A stretch of DNA of 64,000 nt from an uncultured bacterium (GCA_905215465.1 CAJMPT010000008.1:1-64000), one strand, 5' to 3'; shown: positions 24,089-34,511, numbered from the stretch's first letter. A program made the numbers and translations. The notes: generated by a model not told the origin, from the sequence alone.

Positions 24089-25876
24089 CTAGTTGGCGGG
24101 CGCGATGCCCAGGATGGCCACGGACTGCTGCATGACGTCGTGGAAGATGTGAGCAGCGGAGCCCAGGGCCAGGTGAGACGTTCCGTTGAGGCCGGCGTAG
24201 ACCAGGACCTCGGGGTTGTCGGCGTTGGCAAAGCCGCACAGCGACGCCACGTAATAGTAGCCCTCGTAGCCGTCGGAGCCGTCCTTGGCCTGCTCGCCCG
24301 TGCCGGTCTTGCCGGCAATGTCATACCCGTCCACGGCGCCGTTCTTGCCGGTGCCGTCGGTCATGACCGCGCGCATGGCGTCGATTTCCTGCTTGCAGGC
24401 GTCGGCCGAGATGGCCTGGCCGCCGCTGGGCCAGTTGACCTTCTCGCCGGCCTTGGCTATGAGGAAGTGCGGGGTGGTCAGCGTGCCCTGGTTGCCCACG
24501 GCGGCAAACGCGCGGACGATCTGGATCATGGGGATGGCCACGGACTGGCCGAAGGCCATGTAGCCGGCGGTGGTGCCGTCATACTCGTCGTAGGACTTGA
24601 CGATGCCCGCGGTCTCGCCCGGGAAGTCGATGCCGGTCTTCTGGCCGATGCAGAACCTCTCCACGCCCTCGGCAAAGCGCTTGGGCCCGATGACCTCGTT
24701 GGCGAGAAGCGCCATGGCGGGGTTGGAGGAGTGCTGCAGCATGTAGCGAAGGGTCATGTCCTCGGCGTAGTCGCGACCGTCGTCGTCCTGGACGTAGTTG
24801 TCGCCGAGCATGTACTGGGCGGGAACGTTGTAGACGGTGTCGGGCGTGTAGAGGCCGAGGTCGTAGCCGATGGAGGTGGTGATGACCTTGAAGACCGAGC
24901 CGGGCTCGTAGGACTGCGAGACCAGCTTGAGGTCGAGCGAGGAGGAGTCGGTGAGGTTGGAGAAGTCCGGCAGCGGTGTGGAGCAGGCCGCGTAGATCTC
25001 TCCGGTCTTGGGGTCGCTCACCATGACCGAGCCGGAATCGGACTGGTAGGTCTCGACACCCTCCGAGATGATCCTCTCGGCCTCCTCCTGGAGGTCGATG
25101 TCTATGGAGAGCATGATGTCGGTGCCGTTCTGGGCCTCGGTGACCTCGGAGGTGCCACCCGCGATGGGCGTGCCGCCCAGGCCGGTCTCCATGATCATCT
25201 GGCCGTCGGTACCGGTGAGGATGTCGTTGTAGTAGTACTCCAGGCCCGAGAGGCCCTTGCCCTCGCTTCCCACGAAGCCCAGGATCTGGGCGCCGGTGTT
25301 GCCATAGGGGTAGACGCGCTTGGAGTCCTTGAGGTAGTAGATGCCCGAGAGGCCCTGGTCGGAGAGCTCCTGCTTGATCTTGTCGGCCACGTCCTGGTCA
25401 ACCTGGCGCTTGATGTAGCGGAAGGTGGTGTCCGCCGTGAGGTCGCCCACGTAGTCGGAGGCCACACCGCCCAGGTTCTGGGCGAGCACCTGCGCCACGG
25501 CGGAGGCGTTCTCTATGGCCTTGGGGTTGGCGTAGATGGTCTGGCACTCCACGCTCATGGCCAGGACCTTGCCGTTGCGGTCGTAGATGGTGCCGCGACG
25601 GGCGGTCAGCGTGACCACGTTGGTGCGGCGGCTCTGCGCCTCGGAGGCCAGGCGCGGCGCCTCCACCACCTGCAGCCAGACGAGCCTAAGCACCACGCAG
25701 CAGGCGACGAGGCCCAGCAGGCCCAGAACCTTCTTGCTGCAGGAGTCAAAGTCAACAGCAAGCCGCCCGCCGGGGCTGCGACGCCCGGCGCGGTACGTGC
25801 GAGGGGCCTCGTCATACGAGGCCCCCGGCATCTGACGCCGCACGCGGCGGCCCTGTCTGTCTCTGCTTCTTGTCAC
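24089..25876 (-). CDS. ftsI: class B penicillin-binding protein (FtsI/PBP3 type)
   Basis: A 595-residue septal transpeptidase. A basic cytoplasmic tail of about 47 residues is followed by one membrane span (about 49-70), a dimerisation/pedestal domain with RRGTIYDRNGKVLA, and the transpeptidase domain. Its active-site motifs are SVFK near 327-330 (nucleophile Ser), SSN near 383-385 and KTG near 523-525. No PASTA domain is present. The start is uncertain: GTG at 25876 has no good ribosome site, and ATG at 25831 is an alternative. It follows the FtsL-like gene by 11 bases. Confidence 0.94.
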   Translation of the reverse strand: MTRSRDRQGRRVRRQMPGASYDEAPRTYRAGRRSPGGRLAVDFDSCSKKVLGLLGLVACCVVLRLVWLQVVEAPRLASEAQSRRTNVVTLTARRGTIYDRNGKVLAMSVECQTIYANPKAIENASAVAQVLAQNLGGVASDYVGDLTADTTFRYIKRQVDQDVADKIKQELSDQGLSGIYYLKDSKRVYPYGNTGAQILGFVGSEGKGLSGLEYYYNDILTGTDGQMIMETGLGGTPIAGGTSEVTEAQNGTDIMLSIDIDLQEEAERIISEGVETYQSDSGSVMVSDPKTGEIYAACSTPLPDFSNLTDSSSLDLKLVSQSYEPGSVFKVITTSIGYDLGLYTPDTVYNVPAQYMLGDNYVQDDDGRDYAEDMTLRYMLQHSSNPAMALLANEVIGPKRFAEGVERFCIGQKTGIDFPGETAGIVKSYDEYDGTTAGYMAFGQSVAIPMIQIVRAFAAVGNQGTLTTPHFLIAKAGEKVNWPSGGQAISADACKQEIDAMRAVMTDGTGKNGAVDGYDIAGKTGTGEQAKDGSDGYEGYYYVASLCGFANADNPEVLVYAGLNGTSHLALGSAAHIFHDVMQQSVAILGIAPAN

Positions 25877-25887
25877 GGGAGAAGAGT

Positions 25888-26430
25888 CTACGCCACGCCC
25901 TGGGCGCTGACGTCCTCGGACGCGGACTGCGCAGCATCCCCATCAGCCTGAGAGGCGGCCTGGCCGGAGGCGTCATCGGTGGCGTCGGCCTGGTCTGCGG
26001 CGGAGGTCTTGGCGGCCGCGTCGGCTTCGCCGATGGTCACGGTCTCGGTGTCGGTGGAGAGCACCATGCCGAGGTTCTGCGTGGCAATGCGGCTGATGCG
26101 CGCGTTGGAGGAGAGCGCCGAGCGCTCGACCATGAGGCTGTCGTTGATTGTCTTGGCCTCGGTGATCTGGGCCTTGAGGGTGGCGTTGCCCTGCAGGGAC
26201 GCGACGGCGGCCGAAGTGAGGGCCACGCGACAGGCGCCGAGGGCGAAGAAGGCCAGCGCGCAGGCGACGACGGTCTTGACGAGGGAGAGGAACTGGGGGC
26301 TCACGCCGCGGCGCGCGCGGGCGTCCAGACCGCCGCCCGAGACGACCTCGAAGGAGGGGCGCTCCTGCTGGAGAGCGTATCCCCTCTCGATGTACTCCTC
26401 GTTTGCGACGGCCGAGCCCCGGTACCTCAT
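25888..26430 (-). CDS. FtsL-like septum formation protein
   Basis: A 180-residue bitopic protein in the position of ftsL. A cytoplasmic part of about 50 residues precedes a single span (VVACALAFFALGACRVALTSAAVA). A short coiled coil with SLQGNATLKAQITEAKTINDSLMVERSALSS and RIATQNLGMVL follows, the layout of FtsL/DivIC proteins that hold FtsI-FtsW. The tail is a long Ala/Asp/Ser-rich segment. Sequence identity in this family is always low, so the call rests on topology and place. Confidence 0.8.
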   Translation of the reverse strand: MRYRGSAVANEEYIERGYALQQERPSFEVVSGGGLDARARRGVSPQFLSLVKTVVACALAFFALGACRVALTSAAVASLQGNATLKAQITEAKTINDSLMVERSALSSNARISRIATQNLGMVLSTDTETVTIGEADAAAKTSAADQADATDDASGQAASQADGDAAQSASEDVSAQGVA

Positions 26431-26675
26431 TTGATATTCCCTGCTATCCGACGAGCGTGAGGCTCGTTGTATGTGCGTTCAAAACGGTGTCAGGAAGCTG
26501 GGAGCTTGAGGGATGCTTGAGTGTTCCTCAAAGGTTGCTTGAGCGTTCCTTAAGGGTGCAGATTAACTAGGTTGAATGTTGCGTTTGTGCTGCGTTGTGG
26601 TTCGTTTGGAGTGTGTTGGTGGTGCGTTTCTGGTCTGTTTGCCGTGCTATGGAAGACGGCCTTTCGACCGGCATC
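26431..26675 (-). other. 245-base gap between rsmH and the ftsL-like gene
   Basis: On the minus strand about 80 bases (26580-26660) are rich in C and A and poor in G (repeated CAAACG, CACCA, AACC), like a Rho-utilisation or unstructured leader region. Nearer ftsL, on the plus strand, TTGAG-N5-CTCAA (26519-26533) and TTGAG-N5-CTTAA (26544-26558) form two palindrome-like sites within direct repeats of GCTTGAG. No reading frame or good promoter is evident. Confidence 0.4.
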
Positions 26676-27656
26676 CTAGAAATCTGACCCCGAAGGATCG
26701 AGCTTTACCGCAACCCTCGTGAGGGCGCTCCTGGACCTTGGGTTGGAAGCGACCTCCTCTGGGGTGGCGACAAGGGCCTTGCGGGTCTTGACTTTGACGA
26801 TCGGCACGTTGCCGCAGACGCACACCGGAAGGTCCGGCGGGCAGGTGCAGCCCTGGGACAGCTCCGCGAAGACGTGCTTGACGATACGGTCCTCGAGGGA
26901 GTGGTAGGCAATGACGCAGATCCTGCCACCTGGGTTGGCCCACCTGACGGCAGCCCTGAGGCCCCGGTCCAGCACCTCGAGCTCGTGGTTGACCTCGATG
27001 CGCAGGGCCTGGAACGTCTTTCTCGCCGGGTGCCCGCCGCTTCTTCTCTTGGCTGCCGGGATGGCCGCCTTGATGACGTCGACGAGCTGGAGGGTCGTCT
27101 CGATGGGAGCCTTGGCCCTGGTCTCGCAAATCCTCCTGGCGATCTTGCTCGCAAAGCGCTCGTCGCCGTATACGCGGAGGATTCGGGTGAGGTCAGCTTC
27201 GTTGTAGGTGTTTACGACCTCTTGTGCGGTTAGGGTGTTGTTCCCCGAATCCATGCGCATGTCCAATGGGGCATCCTCGTGGTACGAGAAGCCCCTCTCT
27301 GGGATGTCAAGCTGAGGCGACGAGACGCCCAGATCGAAGAGGAGGCAGTCTACGCCGGGGACCTCCGCCTCAACGAGCAGGCGGTCAAGGTCTCCGAAGT
27401 TGCCCTTGAGCGGAAGGAAGTCCGCCTCCGGCACCTCGCGCGAGAAGCGCTCGGTGGCCGCCGCAAGGGCCATGTCGTCCTGATCGATGCCAATGGAGAG
27501 GCCGTCTGGGGCCACCCTCCTGGCGAGTTCCACCGAGTGTCCGGCCCCACCGAGGGTGCAGTCGCAGACCACCTCTCCCGGCTTGGGGTCGAGCTCCCGA
27601 AGGACCTCCTCGAGCATCACGGGTACGTGCCGATATTCGCCTGTCAAGGTGCTCAC
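26676..27656 (-). CDS. rsmH: 16S rRNA (cytosine-1402-N4)-methyltransferase
   Basis: A protein of about 326 residues, RsmH (MraW), which methylates C1402 of 16S rRNA. Motifs are HVPVMLEEVL at the start, the SAM-binding DCTLGGAGHSVEL, the LFDLGVSSPQLD segment and the C-terminal CVIAYHSLEDRIVKHVF. GTG at 27656 is chosen because it gives the family-typical amino end and lies 6 bases after the mraZ stop, with AAGGG upstream. It is the second gene of the cluster. Confidence 0.95.
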   Translation of the reverse strand: MSTLTGEYRHVPVMLEEVLRELDPKPGEVVCDCTLGGAGHSVELARRVAPDGLSIGIDQDDMALAAATERFSREVPEADFLPLKGNFGDLDRLLVEAEVPGVDCLLFDLGVSSPQLDIPERGFSYHEDAPLDMRMDSGNNTLTAQEVVNTYNEADLTRILRVYGDERFASKIARRICETRAKAPIETTLQLVDVIKAAIPAAKRRSGGHPARKTFQALRIEVNHELEVLDRGLRAAVRWANPGGRICVIAYHSLEDRIVKHVFAELSQGCTCPPDLPVCVCGNVPIVKVKTRKALVATPEEVASNPRSRSALTRVAVKLDPSGSDF

Positions 27657-27664
27657 CCGCCCTT

Positions 27665-28120
27665 CTAGTCGTGGTACAGGAGCGACTCGAGGTCCATCTC
27701 GAAGTCGGCCTGCTGCTTGTTCCACTCCTCGGTGTTCCAGACCTCGAAGTGGTCGTCAGCACCCACGACCGTGACGTCAGCCACAAGGCCGAGCTTTTCG
27801 CGCGTGCCGGGCTTGACGTCGAGCTTGCCGAGCGCGACGCGTCCGGCGGAGTCGACGTCGATCTCCACGGCGCTGCCCATGAGGCCGCGCTTGAGCATGA
27901 CGTCCTTGCGGTTGCGGGGGTCAAAGTGGTGGTCTCCGTACTCAAAGAGCCCGTCGACCCACGCCTTGAAGCCCTCGCGGGTGAAGCCGTTCACGCAGCC
28001 GTCGAAGGGAACGAGCAGGATCGTCTTGTTGGTCTCGTCGACCAGCTGCTTGCGAAAGACAGCGGGAAGCGTGACGCGGCCCTTGGCATCCACGGACATC
28101 GGATAAGCGCCAGTGAGCAT
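27665..28120 (-). CDS. mraZ: MraZ transcriptional regulator
   Basis: A 151-residue protein with two AbrB-like halves, each with the conserved loop: DAKGRVTLP near residue 11 and DSAGRVALG near 92. MraZ forms ring-shaped multimers that bind repeated boxes before its own gene and control the division cluster. The ribosome site GAGGGGAGGG is strong. It heads the operon, and four regularly spaced boxes stand at its promoter. Length matches E. coli MraZ. Confidence 0.96.
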   Translation of the reverse strand: MLTGAYPMSVDAKGRVTLPAVFRKQLVDETNKTILLVPFDGCVNGFTREGFKAWVDGLFEYGDHHFDPRNRKDVMLKRGLMGSAVEIDVDSAGRVALGKLDVKPGTREKLGLVADVTVVGADDHFEVWNTEEWNKQQADFEMDLESLLYHD

Positions 28121-28174
28121 GTCACCCTCCCCTCAGGACGTATCTGGACGAGCCCCCGATTGGAGCGTGCAATC

Positions 28175-28230
28175 ACTATACGTCATTTGCCCCACTTCTC
28201 CACACCAAAAAACACTTTGCAACACGTTAG
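28175..28230 (-). promoter_or_regulatory. mraZ promoter with four MraZ-type boxes
   Basis: On the minus strand a -10 TATAGT (28175-28180) stands about 55 bases before the mraZ start. Upstream of it the segment 28191-28230 divides into four 10-base units, ACGTGTT, AAAGTGTT, TTGGTGTG and GAAGTGGG in order, with GTG at the same place in each. A GTG box repeated every 10 bases is the known MraZ operator form (AAAGTG boxes in mycoplasmas, TGGG boxes in E. coli). The boxes cover the -35 region, which suits autorepression. Confidence 0.75.
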
Positions 28231-28422
28231 GCGTCTTTTGGGGTGTCAGAGGAGGTTTCTTGGGGTGAGTCAGCCCAACATCTTGGGGAGCGAACGCCCG
28301 TTTGCACCAAAGCCGCGCACAAGGCGTCCACAAGCGCTGACCATTTGTGGTGGCGTTATGAATCCGCAGGTAGATACATGTGTTTCTCGCCCATTTGCCG
28401 AGAAACGCCTGCTTGCGCGAGC

Positions 28423-28541
28423 GTTCCCGCCGCCCGGCGGGACGCTGTCCCACCCCCGGTGTGGCGCTGTCCCACCCCCCGGTGGGGAACCGTCCCAGCC
28501 CCAGTGAGGCTCCATCCCAGCGGTGGTGGGACGCCATCCCA
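28423..28541. repeat. tandem array of five 22-24 bp hairpin units
   Basis: Five consecutive units start at 28423, 28447, 28469, 28492 and 28514, with a sixth partial copy at 28536. Each begins G/A-T-T/C-CCC and several end in a complementary GGTGGG or CGGCGGGA arm, so most units can fold alone. Unit lengths of 24, 22, 23, 22 and 22 are not multiples of three, which argues against coding. On the minus strand the box TGGGAC or TGGGAT recurs about every two helical turns. The array lies between the xer stop and the mraZ promoter. Confidence 0.65.
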
Positions 28542-28588
28542 TGCGCTTCTCGCCGTTTTCCGGTATTCGTTGACGGTGAGGAGCGCGG

Positions 28589-29491
28589 CTACTCGCCGAG
28601 GTGGGCGCGGGGGTGGGCGGCCAGGTAGACGCGGCGGATGTGGGAGCGGTCCAGGTGGGTGTAGAGCTGCGTGGTGGAGATGTCGGCGTGGCCCAGCAGC
28701 TCCTGGACGGCCCTGAGGTCGGCTCCGCCCTCAAGCAGGTGCGTGGCAAAGCTGTGGCGCAGCGTGTGGGGGTGCAGTCCCTTGATGCCCGCCACGCGAC
28801 CGTATCTCTCGCAGATAGCATGCACGGACTGGCGAGAAAGGCGTCCGCCGTGGACGTTCAGGAAGACCGCCGGCGTGGGCATGCGCCCCACCAGGGCGCC
28901 CCTGCCCTCCTCCAGGTAGGCCCCAAGGGCCGCGGCGGCCGTTCCCAGGATGGGCACGAGCCGCTCCTTGCTCCCCTTGCCAAAGACGCGCAGCAGCTCC
29001 TCGTCAAGCAGGACGGCGCGCCTGTCGAGGCCGCAGAGCTCGCTCGCGCGCAGGCCGCAGCCGTAGAGGACCTCCAGAATCGCACGGTCGCGCAGGCCGG
29101 CGGGCGTCTTTGGGAAGGGCTGGTCGAGAAGAGCCGAGACCTGCCCCTGGGAGAGCACGTCCGGCAGCCGCGATGGCTTTGCCGGCAGCGGCATGTCGGC
29201 CGTGGGCAGCTCGTCGCAGGCGCCCTCCAGCACCATGAAGCGGTGGAAGCCCTTGATGGCCGAGGCGGCGCGCTCCATCGAGGCGCAAGACAGCCCCACC
29301 TCGGCAAGGGCCTCCAGGTGGCGCTCCACGTCCGCGCGGGTCACGTCTGCCGGCTCCACGATCTTCTCGCCAGCAAGCCAGTCCAGGTAGCGCGTGAGAT
29401 CTCGCCGATAGGCGGCCACGGTGTTGGGCGAGCTGCCCCGCTCCACGGCAAGGTAGTCCAGGTACTCCCCGAGCGCGTGCTCCAGGTTCAC
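28589..29491 (-). CDS. xerD: tyrosine recombinase, XerC/XerD type
   Basis: A 300-residue site-specific recombinase, the type that resolves chromosome dimers at dif. A SAM-like amino domain ([26 protein letters not shown]) leads to the catalytic domain with Arg in [10 protein letters not shown], Lys in [10 protein letters not shown], the [12 protein letters not shown] box, His in [11 protein letters not shown] and the nucleophile Tyr in LYTHLD. GTG at 29491 has GGGAGG 6 bases upstream and gives the usual length. XerC and XerD cannot be told apart with certainty by eye. No dif site was recognised nearby. Confidence 0.9.
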   Translation of the reverse strand: MNLEHALGEYLDYLAVERGSSPNTVAAYRRDLTRYLDWLAGEKIVEPADVTRADVERHLEALAEVGLSCASMERAASAIKGFHRFMVLEGACDELPTADMPLPAKPSRLPDVLSQGQVSALLDQPFPKTPAGLRDRAILEVLYGCGLRASELCGLDRRAVLLDEELLRVFGKGSKERLVPILGTAAAALGAYLEEGRGALVGRMPTPAVFLNVHGGRLSRQSVHAICERYGRVAGIKGLHPHTLRHSFATHLLEGGADLRAVQELLGHADISTTQLYTHLDRSHIRRVYLAAHPRAHLGE

Positions 29492-29549
29492 GTGCGCCTC
29501 CCAGGCTCTGCTTTGGCTCTTCTCGCGTAAAGGCGGCCGGACACAAGAC

Positions 29550-29580
29550 GGCCGGGCCCCGGCACAGCCAGGACCCGGCC
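29550..29580 (-). terminator. hairpin between pyrG and the xer gene
   Basis: GGCCGGGTCC and GGGCCCGGCC form a GC-rich stem with an 11-base loop, 43 bases beyond the pyrG stop on the minus strand. Only GTCTTGTGT follows, so termination may be partial. Confidence 0.5.
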
Positions 29581-29623
29581 CAACGTTACAGCATGCTGCC
29601 AAAGGGTGCGGCGAGAAGCCCTT

Positions 29624-31330
<1,707 letters not shown>

Positions 31331-31362
31331 TCATCCTAGCACCGCGGCAGGCGGTCGGGCGG

Positions 31363-31391
31363 CGTATAATTTGCCGCTCATAAAGACGTAA
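31363..31391 (-). promoter_or_regulatory. pyrG promoter
   Basis: TTACGT, 17 bases, then TATACG on the minus strand, giving a leader of about 80 bases before the ATG. Confidence 0.6.
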
Positions 31392-31478
31392 CGAAATGCC
31401 GAGAAGGGCAGCGCGCGGACGCGGTGCTTGGGCGAAGGGTGCCATTGGGGACGGGGGTAAACGGCATGCCCGGGCGGC

Positions 31479-32813
31479 CTACGCCGGCAGGGCCATGATC
31501 TGGTCGAGCTCGGCGTCCAGCTCCGGCATGCGCTTGACGCGCGACTTGCGCACCAGGTGGCCGCGGGCGAGCACGTGGAGCGGCTCGCGCAGCGCCGAGA
31601 GGTCATCCAGGGGGTTGCCGCGCGTGAGCAGCAGGTCCGCGTCCATGCCGGCCGCGACGGTGCCGCAGACGTTGCCCAGGCCCAGCAGGCCGGCGTTGAC
31701 CTGCGTGGCCGTGTGGAGCGCGAAGGCGGGCGTCACGCCCACGTACTTGGAGAAGTACGCGAGCTCGCGCCACATGTCGTACTGCGTGACGTAGGGGCAG
31801 GAGGAGTCGGTGCCCAGGCCCACGGGGATGCCCTCGTCCAGGGCCTGGCGGGCGCTCTCGATGATGCCCTCGCAGACGATGTCCCCGTTGAGCTTCTGCA
31901 CGTCGGTGGAGTGGGTCTTCTCGGGCGGAAGCTTGACGAAGGGCAGCGCCGGGGAGATCGTGCAGGTCACCGATGCCGGCCTGCCGGCAAGCTGGGTCCC
32001 GGCCGAGGCGTGGTAGAGCCCCACGATCTCGGGCGTCATCTTGGCGCCGTGCTCGATGGTGTCCACGCCGGCGAGAAGCGCCTGGCGCACGCCCTCGGTG
32101 GACTCCACGTGCGCCATGACGGGGAGCCCCAGCCCGTGGGCCTGGGCACAGGCCGCGCGGGCGACCTCGAGCGGCATGCGCACCACGCCGGGCTCCCCGG
32201 GCTCGGTGGCGTCAAAGACGCCTCCGGTGATGAAGAGCTTGATGACGTCGGCCTTGCGGGCAAAGAGGTCGCGCACCATGGCCGCGGCCTCCTCGGGCGC
32301 GTTTGCCACCTGGGCAAAGAGCCCCGCACCGTGCCCGCCCGGGACGGTTATGCCCGTGCCAGGGGCAACCAGGCGCGGGCCCTCGATGCGCCCCACCTCG
32401 ATGGCGTCGCGCACGGCGAGGTCGCCGAAGAGCGGGTCTCCCGCGCCGCGGACGGTGGTGACGCCGCTCGCAAGCTGCTGGCGGGCGCTTCCCGCGAGCA
32501 CGCGCCGCACGATGGCGCGGCCGGGGGCGTTGTCCAGGCGGCGCATGAGGTCGCCGGCGTTGCCCGCCGAGACGGGCTTTCCGGACCCGCAGAGGTGGAC
32601 GTGCATGTTGACCAGGCCCGGCATGAGGTAGGCGCCCGCAAGGTCCATCTCGCGGGCGCCCGAGGGAACCTGCGCGCAGGCGGCGGGCCCCACCCACGAG
32701 ATCTTGCCTCTCTCGGTGATGACGGCCATGCCGCGCTGCGGCTCCATGTGCTCGCTGCCGTCCAGCAGCGTGACGTTCAGAAGTGCGTAGGACTCGTTGG
32801 CTCCCTTGGGCAT
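31479..32813 (-). CDS. amidohydrolase family protein (imidazolonepropionase-like)
   Basis: A 444-residue metal-dependent hydrolase of the COG1228-type amidohydrolases. The first metal motif is HVHLCG near residue 71; later His are in VMAHVEST and TIEHGAK, and the catalytic Asp in GLGTDSSCPY. The domain order is composite beta-sandwich, TIM barrel, then sandwich again (MDADLLLTRGNPLDDL). No signal peptide. ATG at 32813 follows GGGGAGAAGAGC. Relatives include imidazolonepropionase and Xaa-Pro dipeptidases of the amidohydrolase type, so the substrate cannot be named. Not obviously co-transcribed with pyrG. Confidence 0.85.
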   Translation of the reverse strand: MPKGANESYALLNVTLLDGSEHMEPQRGMAVITERGKISWVGPAACAQVPSGAREMDLAGAYLMPGLVNMHVHLCGSGKPVSAGNAGDLMRRLDNAPGRAIVRRVLAGSARQQLASGVTTVRGAGDPLFGDLAVRDAIEVGRIEGPRLVAPGTGITVPGGHGAGLFAQVANAPEEAAAMVRDLFARKADVIKLFITGGVFDATEPGEPGVVRMPLEVARAACAQAHGLGLPVMAHVESTEGVRQALLAGVDTIEHGAKMTPEIVGLYHASAGTQLAGRPASVTCTISPALPFVKLPPEKTHSTDVQKLNGDIVCEGIIESARQALDEGIPVGLGTDSSCPYVTQYDMWRELAYFSKYVGVTPAFALHTATQVNAGLLGLGNVCGTVAAGMDADLLLTRGNPLDDLSALREPLHVLARGHLVRKSRVKRMPELDAELDQIMALPA

Positions 32814-32978
32814 GCTCTTCTCCCCTGCCTCGTGGCCTGCGGCGGCCCTTGCGTTGGGGAAAGACCATACCACGGGGGCACGGCCGGCCCCGCGAATCGC
32901 TCCGCGGGCGGCCGCGCCCTTCTCGCCTGCGGACGGCGGGCTGGAGCTAGCAGCGGGACCGGGGGCGGCCCCGGGGCG

Positions 32979-33413
32979 CTAGGCCCTGCGCAGGACCACC
33001 TCGGTGGTGGTCAGCCAGGCAAGGGCGCCAGCCTCGATGGCCGCGCGGTCGCCCTTGGCGTAGGGGTTCTCGCAGGCCACCCAGTCGCGCCAGGCCTCGT
33101 CGTTGCAGGAGAGGTCGCGGATGCGCTCGATGCGCGCGCCGGGCTCGGCCGCAAGGAGGCGCTGCCAACGCTCGCGCGGCCACAGGTACTCGAGCTGCTC
33201 GACGCTCCAGGAGCAGGAAAGCTCGGGCGGTAGGGCCCGGCCAAAGTCAGCGACGTCGCAGGTCAGGCCAGAGATGGCCAGGTAGACGCAGCCGCCGGGC
33301 CGCACGAGGGGAAGCAGCCTCTCCCCGTCACGGTACCGAGTATGCGCCTCGGGCGAGACGGACGTGGCGGGAGCACTGTCACGGCTCCACGGGCGCCGCC
33401 CCAGGCGCCATGT
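32979..33413 (-). pseudogene. C-terminal remnant of a SAM-dependent methyltransferase
   Basis: The frame reads DGERLLPLVRPGGCVYLAIS, then …PPELSCSWSVEQLEYLWPRERWQRLLAA and a C-terminal VACENPYAKGD. It resembles the last third of small-molecule methyltransferases of class I, where PGG ends the core and a W-rich segment follows. The SAM-binding first part is absent. The frame opens right after the stop of the membrane protein gene (33414), and only a GTG at 33305 offers a start. I read it as a truncated gene; the short GTG-started version (108 residues) would lack the cofactor site. Confidence 0.6.
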
Positions 33414-34337
33414 CTATTGCTCGATGATGAGGCGCTTGTCCACGAGCTCGCGCGGCTGCCTCCAAATCTTCCAGGAGAGCCAGGCGCAGCTGCCGCCAAA
33501 CAGCAGGTCGAGAAGGACGTCCACGCCCACCGACGACAGGGCGCCCGCGCTCGCCACGCTGGCGACGGTCTTTGCAACGCCAAAGGCAAACGAGGCCGTG
33601 GCGATGACGAAGAACGGCACGATCTTCTCCGGGCGGTTGGATCCCCAGATGCCCAGGCAGCCCACGAGGACGTTGGCCGCGGCGGTGACGAGGCCCCACA
33701 CCGTGGCGGCCACCATATCGGAGCCCGTAAGGCCAAGGTCACCCGCGAGGTCCGCGGCGGCGGAGCTGCCGCTCGCCGCAAAAGCGGCGATGGCCAGCAC
33801 CGCAACGACGGCGCCCAGGATGACGCCCTTGATCAGGATGACCTCGGCCAGAAGGTGCAGGGTGCGCTGGCGGCCGGTGCGCAGGAACACCTCGCCCTTG
33901 ACGCCGGCCTCGCGCTCCTCGGCCACCTTGTCGGCCAGCTGCGAGCAGACGAGCACGTAGGTCACCGTGCTGGCCAGCACGATGGGGTTGAACAGCAGGA
34001 ACATGCCCATGCCCCAGCCCCAGACGATGGCCACGAGCAGCACGAGGCCCACGAAGTAGCACAGGAAGCGATACGGCCCCACGCGCGAGGAGTCGTCGGC
34101 GGCACGCAGGCCCAGCCACGCGGTGAGCAGTAGCAGACCGGCCGCGGCAAGGATGATGCCGCCGTAGGTGAGGGCGGTCCACATGCTCTTTTCGGCAAGG
34201 ACCAACTGATCGCGGTTGATGAAGACCAGCGAGGCGCCCACCACTACGAGCACGCCGAGAAGGGCCATGATTGCCGAGACCACGCGCAGCGTGACCTGCG
34301 CGGGCGTGCGGGGGATGGACGGTCTGACGTCTGCCAT
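33414..34337 (-). CDS. polytopic membrane protein, function unknown
   Basis: A 307-residue protein with about seven hydrophobic spans: near residues 15-38, 50-72, 87-118, 157-182, 190-220, 235-258 and 265-285. A polar loop with AEEREAGVKGEVFLRTGRQR lies between the third and fourth. The carboxyl end (IWRQPRELVDKRLIIEQ) is cytoplasmic and basic. ATG 34337 is preceded by AAGGAG. A TATACT -10-like box at 34402-34407 (minus strand) may be its promoter. I do not recognise the family; the content is that of a general permease-like or sensor membrane protein. Confidence 0.7.
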   Translation of the reverse strand: MADVRPSIPRTPAQVTLRVVSAIMALLGVLVVVGASLVFINRDQLVLAEKSMWTALTYGGIILAAAGLLLLTAWLGLRAADDSSRVGPYRFLCYFVGLVLLVAIVWGWGMGMFLLFNPIVLASTVTYVLVCSQLADKVAEEREAGVKGEVFLRTGRQRTLHLLAEVILIKGVILGAVVAVLAIAAFAASGSSAAADLAGDLGLTGSDMVAATVWGLVTAAANVLVGCLGIWGSNRPEKIVPFFVIATASFAFGVAKTVASVASAGALSSVGVDVLLDLLFGGSCAWLSWKIWRQPRELVDKRLIIEQ

Positions 34338-34511
34338 GTTGCGACTCCTTGGTGCTTCTCGTCTGTGCCTACGCGCGCCTGCGACGAAGGCCTCTCCAGC
34401 GAGTATACCCGGCACGCCGCCGCGCCCTTCCTGCCGCCGGTCCTGCCGCCGTTTGGATGTGAAAGTGGTCGCTCCGGCGGCTCGCGGCGAGAAGGGAGGG
34501 CGGGCGGCGGG

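Noticed and set aside
22883..25951. 1022-codon plus-strand frame opposite murF and ftsI
   Set aside because: Same reason; no domain motif, and it spans a gene boundary of the real operon.
28291..28305. LexA-like box CGAACGCCCGTTTG
   Set aside because: It matches 9 of 10 positions but lies about 170 bases upstream of mraZ, away from a promoter; possibly chance.
28423..28541. CRISPR array
   Set aside because: The units directly abut one another with no spacers, and are themselves hairpins with varying sequence.
28270..28821. Gly/Trp-rich frame over the tandem array
   Set aside because: Unit lengths are not multiples of three, so the frame shifts at each unit; it also runs into the xer gene.
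31365..31370. TATAAT on the plus strand as a promoter
   Set aside because: No -35 and no plus-strand gene follows; it is the complement of part of the pyrG promoter.
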